DNA of 64,000 bases from Mesorhizobium hawassense (GTDB lineage: Bacteria; Pseudomonadota; Alphaproteobacteria; Rhizobiales; Rhizobiaceae): positions 237,877-301,876 of the forward strand of contig NZ_QMBP01000008.1 of the NCBI RefSeq assembly GCF_003289945.1, in the 5' to 3' direction. Positions 9,258-16,583 of this stretch are shown here, piece by piece. The notes under the pieces are model-generated. The model ran no database searches, was not told the DNA's origin, and saw only the letters and a list, made by a program, of their open reading frames with translations. The translations under genes and the position numbers were made by a program. Positions within the stretch are counted from its first letter, which is position 1. The number at the start of each line of letters is the position of its first letter.

Positions 9258-10820
9258 TCAATGCGCGTCCGGCGGCGGCGCCTTCGGCGTCACGTTGCGC
9301 AGGAACGGCACCAGCGCCGTGGCGATGACGAAGGCAACCATGATGACCAGGAACGCATCGGCATAGGCCATGGTCGAGGCCTCGCGATAGGCAAGCTGCC
9401 AGAGCTGCTTCAGCGCGGCGGCGTGGCCCTCGTCGATGGCGCCGGGCAATTGTCCGTAGCGCTGCGCCACATTGTCGAGAAGGTGCATCGCCGCTTCGTT
9501 CTGTGGCGTCAGGTGCGAAGCGATGGTCAGGAAATGGAAGTTGGTGCGATTGTTGAGGATCGCGCCGCAAATGGCGATGCCAACCGCGCCGCCGAGATTG
9601 CGCATGGTGTTGAACAGGCCGCTGGCATATTTCAGCCGGTCCGGCGGCAGGCTGCCGAGCCCGAGATTGACGCTGGGCGCCACGGCAAAGACCTGCGGGA
9701 AGCCACGGAACAGTTGCGGGATGAGCAGCTCGGCCGAGCCCCACTGGCTGGTGATGGCGCTGAAACTCCACATCGAGGCGCCGAAGGACGCCAGCCCGAA
9801 CATCATCAGCCAGCGCGTGTCGAAGCGCTTGGCAAGGAAGATGTAGACCGGAACGCCGACCATCGAGGCGACGCCGGTGGAAAATACCGCGAGCCCCGTC
9901 TCGAGCGCGTTGTAGCCGCGCACGTAACCGAGAAACAGCGGCGTCAGGTAGATCGTGGCGAAGATGCCGATGCCGGTGATGAAAGAGAGGAAACAGCCAA
10001 TGGCGAAATTGCGGTTGCCGAAGGCGCGGAAATCGACCACCGGCTGCGAATAGGTCAGGCTGCGGATGACGAACAGGACCATGGTGATGCCGACGACGAT
10101 GGCGCCGTTGCGGATCGGCGCATCATCGAACCAGTTCCAGCGCGAGCCTTCTTCAAGGACGTATTCCGCCGTGCCCAGGCTGACCGCCATCAGCACGATG
10201 CCGATATAGTCGGCGCCCTTCAGCAATGACGGATCGGCTTTGTCGATCTTGACCAGAAGCGCGACGAGGATGGTGATGACCACTCCGGGGACGACGTTGA
10301 CGTAGAACAGCCAGTGCCAGTTCAGCGTGTCGGTGATCCAGCCGCCGATCACGGGCCCGAGCGTCGGCGCGATCGAGGCGATGCTGCCGACGACGGCGGC
10401 GGCATAGACGCGCCTCGGGCCTTGGAAATAATGGAAGGACGAGGTGAACACCGTCGGGATCATCGACGCGCCCAGCAGCCCCTGCAGCGCCCGGAACACG
10501 ATCATGCTTTCGATGTTCCAGGCAAAGCCGCACAGCATGCTGGCCAGCGTGAAGCCGGCCGCCGAGATGGTGAAGAGCCATCTGGTCGAGAAGACGCGGG
10601 TGAGCCAGCCGGACAGCGGGATGACGATGATCTCAGCCACCAGATAGGAGGTCTGCACCCAGCCGATCTGGTCCTGCGCGGCCGACAGGCCGCCGCCGAT
10701 ATCCTGCAGCGAGGAGGCGACGATCTGGATGTCGAGCAGCGCGATGAACATCCCCACGCACATCACCATGAACGGCAGGATGCTGGCGAGGAAGGATTGC
10801 GGGGCGGCCGGCGATGACAT
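9258..10820 (-). CDS. emrB: DHA2-family MFS multidrug efflux transporter (EmrB-like)
   Basis: The protein has 520 residues from ATG 10820; a longer frame to 11054 overlaps emrA and is not coding. It is rich in hydrophobic segments consistent with 14 membrane helices. Typical DHA2 motifs are present: MFIALLDIQIVASSLQDI in helix 1, SYLVAEIIVIPLSGWL, a motif around FRALQGLLGASMIPTVF and LGPVIGGWITDTLNWHWLF (motif C region). It should pump hydrophobic drugs by proton antiport, working with the membrane-fusion partner encoded just upstream (7-bp gap) and an outer-membrane channel not encoded here. It is the last gene of the hxlR-emrA-emrB operon. Confidence 0.9.
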   Translation of the reverse strand: MSSPAAPQSFLASILPFMVMCVGMFIALLDIQIVASSLQDIGGGLSAAQDQIGWVQTSYLVAEIIVIPLSGWLTRVFSTRWLFTISAAGFTLASMLCGFAWNIESMIVFRALQGLLGASMIPTVFTSSFHYFQGPRRVYAAAVVGSIASIAPTLGPVIGGWITDTLNWHWLFYVNVVPGVVITILVALLVKIDKADPSLLKGADYIGIVLMAVSLGTAEYVLEEGSRWNWFDDAPIRNGAIVVGITMVLFVIRSLTYSQPVVDFRAFGNRNFAIGCFLSFITGIGIFATIYLTPLFLGYVRGYNALETGLAVFSTGVASMVGVPVYIFLAKRFDTRWLMMFGLASFGASMWSFSAITSQWGSAELLIPQLFRGFPQVFAVAPSVNLGLGSLPPDRLKYASGLFNTMRNLGGAVGIAICGAILNNRTNFHFLTIASHLTPQNEAAMHLLDNVAQRYGQLPGAIDEGHAAALKQLWQLAYREASTMAYADAFLVIMVAFVIATALVPFLRNVTPKAPPPDAH

Positions 10821-10827
10821 GGCGCCC

Positions 10828-11922
10828 TCAGTGCGATCCGGTGTCGACCGTGACGACCGTCGACAGGCCGGGCCGCAGCGCGACCTTGCCCGCCTGGCCG
10901 GCGTCGATCGTGATCCTGACCGGGACACGCTGCACGATCTTGGTGAAGTTGCCGGTCGCATTCTGCGGCGGGATGACGCTGAAGATCGCCCCGGTCGCCG
11001 GCCCCAGGCTGGTGACGTGACCTTTGAGCGGCCGGTCGGGAGCGACATCGGCATAAACCGTCGCGGCCTGGCCGTCGGCCATGGCGCCGAGCTGGTCTTC
11101 CTTGAAATTCGCGTCGACCCACAGGCCCGAGGCCGGAACGACGGTCAAAAGGTAGCTGCCCGGCGAAACATAGGTGCCGACCTGCGCCAGCCTGTTGCCG
11201 ACGATGCCGTCGATCGGCGAGCGGATCTCCGTGAAGCCGAGGTCGAGCTCCGCCGCATCGAGATCCGCCTTGGCAGCCGCCACTTCCGCCGCCGCTTCCG
11301 AAATCTGGGTGTCGAGGACGTCGAGCTGTTGCCTCGACGCCGCAAGCGCCGCCCGGGCAGCGGTGACGGATGCCTGCGCCTGGCCATCGGCGGCGGCGCT
11401 CTTCTGGGCATCCTGCTGCGAACCGGTCCTGGCGCTGGCAAGCACTGCGTAGCGCTTGGCATCCTGTGCGGTGAAGAGAGCCGCTACGCTCTTGGCTTCG
11501 AGATCGGCTTTGGCCTGCTCTATCAACGAATTCTGCAGCGACACCTGGGCGCGCAGATTGTCGAGCGCCGACTGCTTCTGCTCGACCGACGCCCGCGCAT
11601 GCTCCAGCGCCGCCTTGAACGGCCTGTCGTCGATGCGGATGACGGGCTGGCCGGCGGTGACGTGCTGGTTGTCCTCGACGAGAACCTGATCAATATGCCC
11701 GGCGACGCGCGGCGCCAGCGGCGTGACATTGCCGCCGACATAGGCATCGTCCGTCGTCACCAGGAAGCGGTTGGCCTGCCACCACTGAGCGCCATACCAT
11801 CCGGCGGCAGCGATCGCGATCAACGCCGCCCCGAGCAGCAGCGGCTTGCGCCGCTTCCTGGCGGGTTTCGGGATGTCGACGACCGACGCCTGCAACTCGG
11901 CCGGGGAAAGAGCCTTGTTCAT
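10828..11922 (-). CDS. emrA: HlyD/EmrA-family efflux adaptor
   Basis: The protein has 364 residues. A short cytoplasmic tail with a basic patch (KPARKRRK) is followed by one membrane anchor (about 28-46). The first lipoyl half carries RFLVTTDDAYVGGNVTPLAPRVAGHI, a long alpha-helical hairpin (about 105-215, rich in Ala/Gln) follows, and then the second lipoyl half and beta-barrel (FTEIRSPIDGIVGNRL, WVDANFKEDQL). This is the periplasmic adaptor that joins an EmrB-type pump to an outer-membrane channel. Its ATG overlaps the stop of the upstream hxlR gene by 4 bp (ATGA), so the two are translationally coupled. Confidence 0.9.
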   Translation of the reverse strand: MNKALSPAELQASVVDIPKPARKRRKPLLLGAALIAIAAAGWYGAQWWQANRFLVTTDDAYVGGNVTPLAPRVAGHIDQVLVEDNQHVTAGQPVIRIDDRPFKAALEHARASVEQKQSALDNLRAQVSLQNSLIEQAKADLEAKSVAALFTAQDAKRYAVLASARTGSQQDAQKSAAADGQAQASVTAARAALAASRQQLDVLDTQISEAAAEVAAAKADLDAAELDLGFTEIRSPIDGIVGNRLAQVGTYVSPGSYLLTVVPASGLWVDANFKEDQLGAMADGQAATVYADVAPDRPLKGHVTSLGPATGAIFSVIPPQNATGNFTKIVQRVPVRITIDAGQAGKVALRPGLSTVVTVDTGSH

Positions 11923-12464
11923 CTGCTTCGCGCCTCTACCTGGCCCAGCGTGTTCTCGACGAGCGGCCGACCCGAACCCTCGCTGCTGAAACGGTAGCGC
12001 TGCCGCATGCGGTCGCTGGCCTTGGGTCCGGTCGCCATGGTGAAGCCGCCGCCGTCCAACTCCCTGCCGGTCTCGCGGTCGACCAGAACAGGGTCAGCCC
12101 AACGCCCGTCCGCCGTGTCCACCACGACGAGGCTCGGGCCTTCCGGCGCCAGATGCCGGTTGCCCCAGGCAAGCAGGGCCAGCAGCACCGGCCGGAAATC
12201 GCGGGCCTTGGCGGTCAGCACATATTCATGACGAAGCGGACGCTCGCAGTAGGCACGCTTCTCGAACAGACCGCGTTCGACCAGGCTGTTCAGCCGCCGC
12301 GTCAGGATGTTCGGCGCGATATCGAGGCTCTTCTGGAACTGGTCGAAGCGTGTAAGGCCCTGAAAGGCGTCGCGCAGCAAAAGGATGCTCCACCATTCGC
12401 CGACCTCGTCGAGGCTGCGCGCGATGGGGCACGGGCGCGTTTCGAAGCTCGTCTTGGCAACCAT
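11919..12464 (-). CDS. HxlR-family transcriptional regulator of the emrAB operon
   Basis: The protein has 181 residues. It shows the classic HxlR winged helix: Cys12 in CPIARSLDEVG, EWWSILLLRDAFQG, RFDQFQKSLDIAPNILTRRL, LVERGLFEK and RPLRHEYVLT. The family norm is about 110-130 residues; here an extra C-terminal beta-rich part (about 115-181) ends the protein. The N-terminal Cys lies where redox- or electrophile-sensing HxlR proteins (for example YodB) carry theirs. It is first in the operon with emrA and emrB, and a 15-bp inverted repeat lies directly upstream, so autoregulation with drug- or quinone-triggered release is the likely logic. Confidence 0.85.
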   Translation of the reverse strand: MVAKTSFETRPCPIARSLDEVGEWWSILLLRDAFQGLTRFDQFQKSLDIAPNILTRRLNSLVERGLFEKRAYCERPLRHEYVLTAKARDFRPVLLALLAWGNRHLAPEGPSLVVVDTADGRWADPVLVDRETGRELDGGGFTMATGPKASDRMRQRYRFSSEGSGRPLVENTLGQVEARSR

Positions 12465-12475
12465 CTTCGTAACTC

Positions 12476-12525
12476 ACTTTCAACATGCAAGTTACAAATA
12501 ACCACGTTAGTTGCATAATGAAAGT
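12476..12525. promoter_or_regulatory. Large inverted repeat, candidate HxlR operator of the emr operon
   Basis: ACTTTCAACATGCAA (12476-12490) and TTGCATAATGAAAGT (12511-12525) are inverted copies agreeing at 13 of 15 positions and separated by 20 bp. A second, shorter pair, GTAACT (12469) and AGTTAC (12490), overlaps it. The site starts 12 bp upstream of the hxlR start codon, where a repressor would block promoter or initiation. Confidence 0.65.
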
Positions 12526-12608
12526 CACTATGTGGCGCGGCTTTGGACCGGCCCGACACAAAGTCGTGAGCGGCGCGCGGCAAGCGCCGACGGAAAGCCA
12601 TCGATCGA

Positions 12609-13589
12609 TCAGGGCAGCAGCACGACCTTGCCGGTGGCGCGGCGCTCTTCCACCAATCGATGCGCCTCGCCTGCCTCGCGAAGCGAAAAGCAGCCGCCGA
12701 TTACCACCTTCAGCCGGCCGCGCGCCGCCAGGTCGAACAGCTCGCGAAGACTTGTCCTGAGAATGTCCGGAGACAAGAGCGGCAGCAATGCAAAGCCTTT
12801 GAGCGACTGATTGCGGTTAATCATCGCTTCGATATCCGGGGCCGACAATTGAAACCGACCGAGCGCCGCGAACACCAGCTCGCCGCCGGGCGCCAGGACA
12901 TCGAGAAATTGCCTCGTCAACGCGCCGCCGACCGTGTCGTAGACGATTTCGATGCCCGCGCCATGATTCGCTTCGCGGACTTGCGCCGGCCAGTCCGCCT
13001 CGCTGGAATCGATCGCCGCATCGGCGCCGAGCGACAGGGCGAAATCGCGCCTGGCCTTGCCACCGGCGAGCGCGATGACTCGGCGCGCGCCCTGCCCTTT
13101 GGCCAGTTGGACAAGCAGCGAGCCGACGCCGCCGGCGGCGGCGGGAACCAGCACCGCCTTGCCGGCTGGCGGGCTTTGCCGCGGCAGGTGCAAGGCCGTC
13201 AGCCCCTGCACCATCAAGGCGGCCGCGTCTTCGAACGTAAGCGCATCCGGCAAAGGCACGACGAGGCTGGCGTCGATCGCCACATACTCGGCATAGCCGC
13301 CGAATGGCCGGGCCGAGACGAACAGCGGCGCGGCGACACGCTGTCGCAACAGGCGCCGGTCAACGCCTTCGCCGACCGCCTCGACGATGCCGGCGACCTC
13401 GACGCCGGGAAACGCCGGCAGGCCGGGCGTCACGGCGTAGCGATCGGCGCGCATTAGAACCTCGAAGAAATTGATGCCGGCGGCTCCGACCTTGACCAGC
13501 ACCTCGCCGGCTGCCGCGACGGGTCTTGCAAGCTCGACGGTTTCCAGCACTTCCGGACCGCCGAAACGGTTGAATTGGACGGCTTTCAT
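12609..13589 (-). CDS. Zinc-independent quinone oxidoreductase (MDR family, QOR-like)
   Basis: The protein has 326 residues. The N-terminal GroES-like domain (MKAVQFNRFGGPEVLE, GINFFEVLMRAD, PGVEVAGIVEAVGEGV) lacks the catalytic Cys/His/Glu zinc set of alcohol dehydrogenases. The Rossmann domain has the NADPH motif AAAGGVGSLLVQLAK and DTVGG. This fits NADPH:quinone oxidoreductases, which reduce quinones or enone electrophiles. It is divergent from an HxlR gene at 13687 with a 97-bp spacer, an arrangement suggesting that the regulator controls it. Confidence 0.85.
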   Translation of the reverse strand: MKAVQFNRFGGPEVLETVELARPVAAAGEVLVKVGAAGINFFEVLMRADRYAVTPGLPAFPGVEVAGIVEAVGEGVDRRLLRQRVAAPLFVSARPFGGYAEYVAIDASLVVPLPDALTFEDAAALMVQGLTALHLPRQSPPAGKAVLVPAAAGGVGSLLVQLAKGQGARRVIALAGGKARRDFALSLGADAAIDSSEADWPAQVREANHGAGIEIVYDTVGGALTRQFLDVLAPGGELVFAALGRFQLSAPDIEAMINRNQSLKGFALLPLLSPDILRTSLRELFDLAARGRLKVVIGGCFSLREAGEAHRLVEERRATGKVVLLP

Positions 13590-13686
13590 GACAGGCTCCG
13601 ATCGCTATGGCATCGGCCGCCCTTTGCCACTATCTGCGCAGTCGCCGCTACACACGGATTTGTCCGCTGCACACCAGGAGGTGACC

Positions 13687-14079
13687 ATGGCCCGCACGAT
13701 CAAGCGACTGCCGATGTTGCCGGCCGAGCGCGCGCTGAAGGTGATCTCTGGCCGCTGGAAAGCGGTGATCCTCTATCATCTGTTCGACGGTCCGTGCCGG
13801 CTTTCGGCGCTCAAGGCTCGGATGCCCGGCATCACCCAGAAGGTGCTGATCGATCAGCTGCGCGAGATGGAGGAGCACGGGCTGGTCAGCCGCGAGATCT
13901 TTGCCGAAATCCCTGCGCGCGTCGAATATTCCGCGACGCCGCTCGGCCTCAGCCTAGAGCCCATCCTCCTGGCGCTCTGCCAGTGGGGACAGCACCACGC
14001 CGACGAGCTGGACGAGCGGGCGCAGCTTGCCGATTGCATCATCAGGCCAAGGCAGGTCGCTGAGGCTCCCGCAAATTAA
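13687..14079 (+). CDS. HxlR-family transcriptional regulator
   Basis: The protein has 130 residues from ATG 13687, preceded by a near-perfect AGGAGGTG ribosome site. Longer upstream frames are not supported. The winged-helix core (ALKVISGRWKAVILYHLFDGPCRLSALKARMPG, ITQKVLIDQLREMEEHGLVSRE, PARVEYSATPLG) is typical HxlR. The usual N-terminal Cys is missing (LPMLPAERALKV), though Cys residues occur in GPCRLS and near the C-terminus, so any sensing chemistry may differ from its two neighbours. It is divergent from the quinone oxidoreductase gene and probably represses it. Confidence 0.85.
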   Translation: MARTIKRLPMLPAERALKVISGRWKAVILYHLFDGPCRLSALKARMPGITQKVLIDQLREMEEHGLVSREIFAEIPARVEYSATPLGLSLEPILLALCQWGQHHADELDERAQLADCIIRPRQVAEAPAN

Positions 14080-14105
14080 GATGGGCGGCGCAAGCGCCGC
14101 CCATC
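14080..14105. terminator. Hairpin between convergent genes
   Basis: GATGGGCGGCG and CGCCGCCCATC form a perfect 11-bp stem around CAAG, immediately after the HxlR stop and 24 bp before the stop of the convergent FMN reductase gene. No U-tract follows on either strand, so termination may be inefficient or factor-dependent. Confidence 0.6.
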
Positions 14106-14128
14106 GGGAGGATGATATCTGTCTCGGC

Positions 14129-14734
14129 TCAGGCGGCCTGGGCTTCGCTGGCGATCGCGTCGGCGGCGCGGGCGGCTTTCAGCACCTTGGCCCACCAGGC
14201 GACGTCGTTGACGAGCGCCGTGGCCGACTGGTTCAGATGCTCGAGATCCTCGAGCTTCTTTTCGCCTTGACGCACGGCGAGGAAATCGCCCCAGGCGATA
14301 TGCACGGCCGACTTGACCGGCGCCATCTGCAGCTCGACGGCGGCAAGGCGAAGGTGCTCGACCGCGCGCGAGCCGCCGACGGAGCCATAGCCGACGAAAC
14401 CGGCCGGCTTCTTGTTCCACTCATTGGCGGCGTAATCGATGGCGTTTTTCAGAACGGCGGTCGGGCCGTGATTGTATTCGGCGGCGGTGAAGATGAAGCC
14501 GTCGAACTCGGCGACCTTCTTCTGCCAGCGCTGCGCCACTTCGTTCTGCGACGGCGCCCAGGCGGAGGAGGCTACTTCGTCGAAGAAAGGCAGCGGCCAG
14601 TCGCGCAGATCGACGATCTCCACGTCGATATCGGCGTGCGACCTGGCGATCTTGGCGATCCACTGCGTCGGGACGTCGGCGAAGCGGGCGGCGCGCGTCG
14701 AACCGACGACAATGGCGATCTTGGGTTTGGACAT
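14129..14734 (-). CDS. NADPH-dependent FMN/quinone reductase
   Basis: The protein has 201 residues with a flavodoxin-like fold: IAIVVGSTRAARFADVPTQWI (phosphate-binding loop for FMN), DLRDWPLPFFDE, FIFTAAEYNHGPTAVLKNAID and GYGSVGGSRAVEHLR. It belongs to the NADPH-dependent FMN reductase group (ArsH/ChrR-like members reduce quinones, chromate or azo compounds). It is divergent from a third HxlR gene, with an inverted repeat in the spacer 23 bp before its start. That context points to an induced detoxifying reductase. Confidence 0.87.
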   Translation of the reverse strand: MSKPKIAIVVGSTRAARFADVPTQWIAKIARSHADIDVEIVDLRDWPLPFFDEVASSAWAPSQNEVAQRWQKKVAEFDGFIFTAAEYNHGPTAVLKNAIDYAANEWNKKPAGFVGYGSVGGSRAVEHLRLAAVELQMAPVKSAVHIAWGDFLAVRQGEKKLEDLEHLNQSATALVNDVAWWAKVLKAARAADAIASEAQAA

Positions 14735-14756
14735 AAGGGGCTCTCCTTGGGGGATT

Positions 14757-14773
14757 GGTATCGTTTGGATACC
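14757..14773. promoter_or_regulatory. Inverted repeat operator between FMN reductase and HxlR genes
   Basis: GGTATC and GATACC flank GTTTG as perfect arms. A further GATAC half site occurs at 14786. The position in the 86-bp divergent spacer suggests binding by the adjacent HxlR protein to control both genes. Confidence 0.6.
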
Positions 14774-14820
14774 GGCGCTATATGTGATACTGACAAACCG
14801 GCGCGCAAGGAGGCACGTTT

Positions 14821-15189
14821 TTGTTACTGAGGCACCCGCACAACACTGAGGACTGCCGAGCCGTGTCGGAAATCCTGCAACGGGTCGGCGACAAATGGAC
14901 CGTGCTCGTCGTCGGCAAGCTCGGCGGCGGACCGATGCGCTTCAATGAATTGCGCGCCGCCGTCGGCGGCATTTCGCAGAAGATGCTGACCAGTACTTTG
15001 CGCGGTCTGGAGCGCGACGGCTTCGTCACCCGAAAAGTCTTTCCGACCATTCCGCCGCGTGTCGATTACGAGCTCACCGAGCTCGGTCATGAGCTGCTGG
15101 TGCCGGTCGGCGCGCTCGGCGAATGGGCGCGCAGGAACACCAGCCGGGTGCAGGAAGCGCGCGCGAAATTCGATGGCCTGCAGGCCTGA
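14821..15189 (+). CDS. HxlR-family transcriptional regulator
   Basis: The protein has 122 residues. TTG 14821 is supported by AAGGAGG six bases upstream. It shows the full HxlR pattern: Cys12 in the N-terminal segment (HNTEDCRAVSEIL), VGDKWTVLVVGKLGGGPMRFNELRAAVGGISQKMLTSTLR (in two adjoining blocks), LERDGFVTRKVFPTIPPRVDYELTELG. The conserved Cys position matches redox-sensing relatives. It is divergent from the FMN reductase gene. The region 15190-15408 downstream holds only short palindromes (GGCC-TGAA-GGCC over the stop, GTTCAA/TTGAAC at 15200-15217) and no gene I can support. Confidence 0.87.
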   Translation: MLLRHPHNTEDCRAVSEILQRVGDKWTVLVVGKLGGGPMRFNELRAAVGGISQKMLTSTLRGLERDGFVTRKVFPTIPPRVDYELTELGHELLVPVGALGEWARRNTSRVQEARAKFDGLQA

Positions 15190-15408
15190 AGGCCTTGTAG
15201 TTCAACGGATTTTGAACCTACGGATAAACCTCGCGCGCCTCAGCGCCGGCCTCTGCGCACTTTCCGATTTCGATGGGATCAGCTTCGGGTCCTGCTAGCC
15301 TCGCAGGCGTCGCCGCGATCGCTTCGCCAAGCGTGGCCGCCCTTAGCCGCCTACCGATCAGGTGCCTCGTGCGGTGCTGTTGCAGCAGGCCGTCGAGCAG
15401 TTTTCCGG

Positions 15409-15561
15409 CTACGTTACACCCTCGCCCGCCGCCTTCAAATCCCGCAAGCATGCGACGCGCGGAAGGTCTTTCCTGACCTCCACATAGGCCGTAATGCCAA
15501 GCAGGCAGACCAGGGCGACGAGGGCTGCCACGAGCCACCCGTTCAGCATATGTTGACGCAT
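15409..15561 (-). CDS. Small single-pass membrane protein (50 residues)
   Basis: ATG 15561 is preceded by GGGAGGG eight bases away, which decides the start over the longer frame. The product is MRQHMLNG followed by a hydrophobic helix (WLVAALVALVCLLGITAYV, about residues 9-27) and a charged tail with one Cys (LPRVACLRDLKAAGEGVT). It would be an inner-membrane microprotein with the C-terminus in the periplasm or cytoplasm. No family is recognised. Its codon use is consistent with the neighbourhood. Confidence 0.5.
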   Translation of the reverse strand: MRQHMLNGWLVAALVALVCLLGITAYVEVRKDLPRVACLRDLKAAGEGVT

Positions 15562-15679
15562 TGTCTTCCCTCCCCGCACCTGCAAAACTGGGCGGTGAAG
15601 GCAACCATTGGATGTCGCGAAGCACATCCCCCGCGCGGGCGTCGTTACAAACAGCAGTCTGGGAGAATCGGGGGGATCG

Positions 15680-16075
15680 TCAGCTCTCGGCCGGAACCGG
15701 CTTCGGCTTACCTTCGCCGTCGAGCGCCACCATGACGAAATCGGCGTGGGTGACTTTCTCCATCAAATCGGAAAGGTAGCGTTGCGCCCAGGCCTCGACC
15801 TTGAGCACCATCGAGGTGCGGCCGACGCGCTCGACATGGGTGTAGATACAGAGCGTATCGCCGATCTTCATCGGCTTGGCGAAGGACATCTCCTTGACTG
15901 CGGCGGTGACCACCCGGCCCTTGGCGCGCTCTGCGGCGCGGATGCCGCAGGCAAGGTCCATCTGCGCCATCACCCAGCCGCCGAAAATGTCGCCGGCCGC
16001 ATTGGCATCGGACGGCATGGCGAGGGTCCTCAGCGTCAGATCGCCGAGCGGCTTTCCCTCCGCGTAATGCACCAT
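15680..16075 (-). CDS. Acyl-CoA thioesterase, hotdog fold (YciA-like)
   Basis: The protein has 131 residues from ATG 16075 (MVHYAEGKPLGDLTLRT). Conserved blocks include AMPSDANAAGDIFGGWVMAQMD, with the Asp and Gly-Gly signature of YciA/BACH-type hotdog thioesterases, and AVKEMSFAKPMKIGDTLCIY. These enzymes hydrolyse short to medium acyl-CoAs in the cytoplasm, forming trimers of dimers. Length matches the family. Monocistronic as far as visible. Confidence 0.85.
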   Translation of the reverse strand: MVHYAEGKPLGDLTLRTLAMPSDANAAGDIFGGWVMAQMDLACGIRAAERAKGRVVTAAVKEMSFAKPMKIGDTLCIYTHVERVGRTSMVLKVEAWAQRYLSDLMEKVTHADFVMVALDGEGKPKPVPAES

Positions 16076-16161
16076 GAAGACAACTCCTCGCCAATCTGGT
16101 CTGATGCCTACCGGTCGCACGACGAATGGTCAACGCGCAGCGGCCGTGATGGAGAACCCGG

Positions 16162-16452
16162 ATGGCGCGCCGCATCCTCATCGATTTCGAAACGACGCCC
16201 GGAGACGCCGATCTCAACTTCAAGATCTGGATATTTGCCGAGGACCTCTATCGCGCCTTGCGCTCGAATGAGCTTGCTTCGCTTTCGCTCGACGATGTCG
16301 ACCTCGTCTCTTCGCAACTCATCATACCGGTTCGCTCGAAACGGCGCGTGCGTCGCGCCACCGCGCTGATCGAACAGGTGCTGGAAGAGCATTTCCTCGC
16401 GAAGGTCGCCCGGCTCACCGTTACCGACGAAGCCGGGCAGCCTGTCGATTAA
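16162..16452 (+). CDS. Conserved-looking hypothetical protein (96 residues)
   Basis: The frame starts at ATG 16162, 87 bp from the divergent thioesterase start. The product (RILIDFETTPGDADLNFKIW, LYRALRSNELASLSLDDVDL, FLAKVARLTVTDEAG) has balanced composition and good codon bias, better than the antisense frame. I recognise no family. No signal peptide or membrane segment is seen. Confidence 0.55.
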   Translation: MARRILIDFETTPGDADLNFKIWIFAEDLYRALRSNELASLSLDDVDLVSSQLIIPVRSKRRVRRATALIEQVLEEHFLAKVARLTVTDEAGQPVD

Positions 16453-16583
16453 TCCGGCAGCCCGGGTCGATTCCGACACGGCAGCCGGTCGCTTTTTTCA
16501 CAAGCCATGCCGGAAGCCACGGCGACGACCTGAACCGGCAATGTCTAGGCTAGGCCGCGAATTTCGGAGCGCGCCCGCCCATC

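Noticed and set aside
15218..15625. A 135-residue minus-strand frame
   Set aside because: Overlaps the better supported small membrane protein in another frame, is Arg/Ala-rich and lacks any ribosome site.
16108..16479. A 123-residue frame antisense to the 96-residue hypothetical gene
   Set aside because: Poorer composition and no ribosome site; taken as a shadow of the plus-strand gene.
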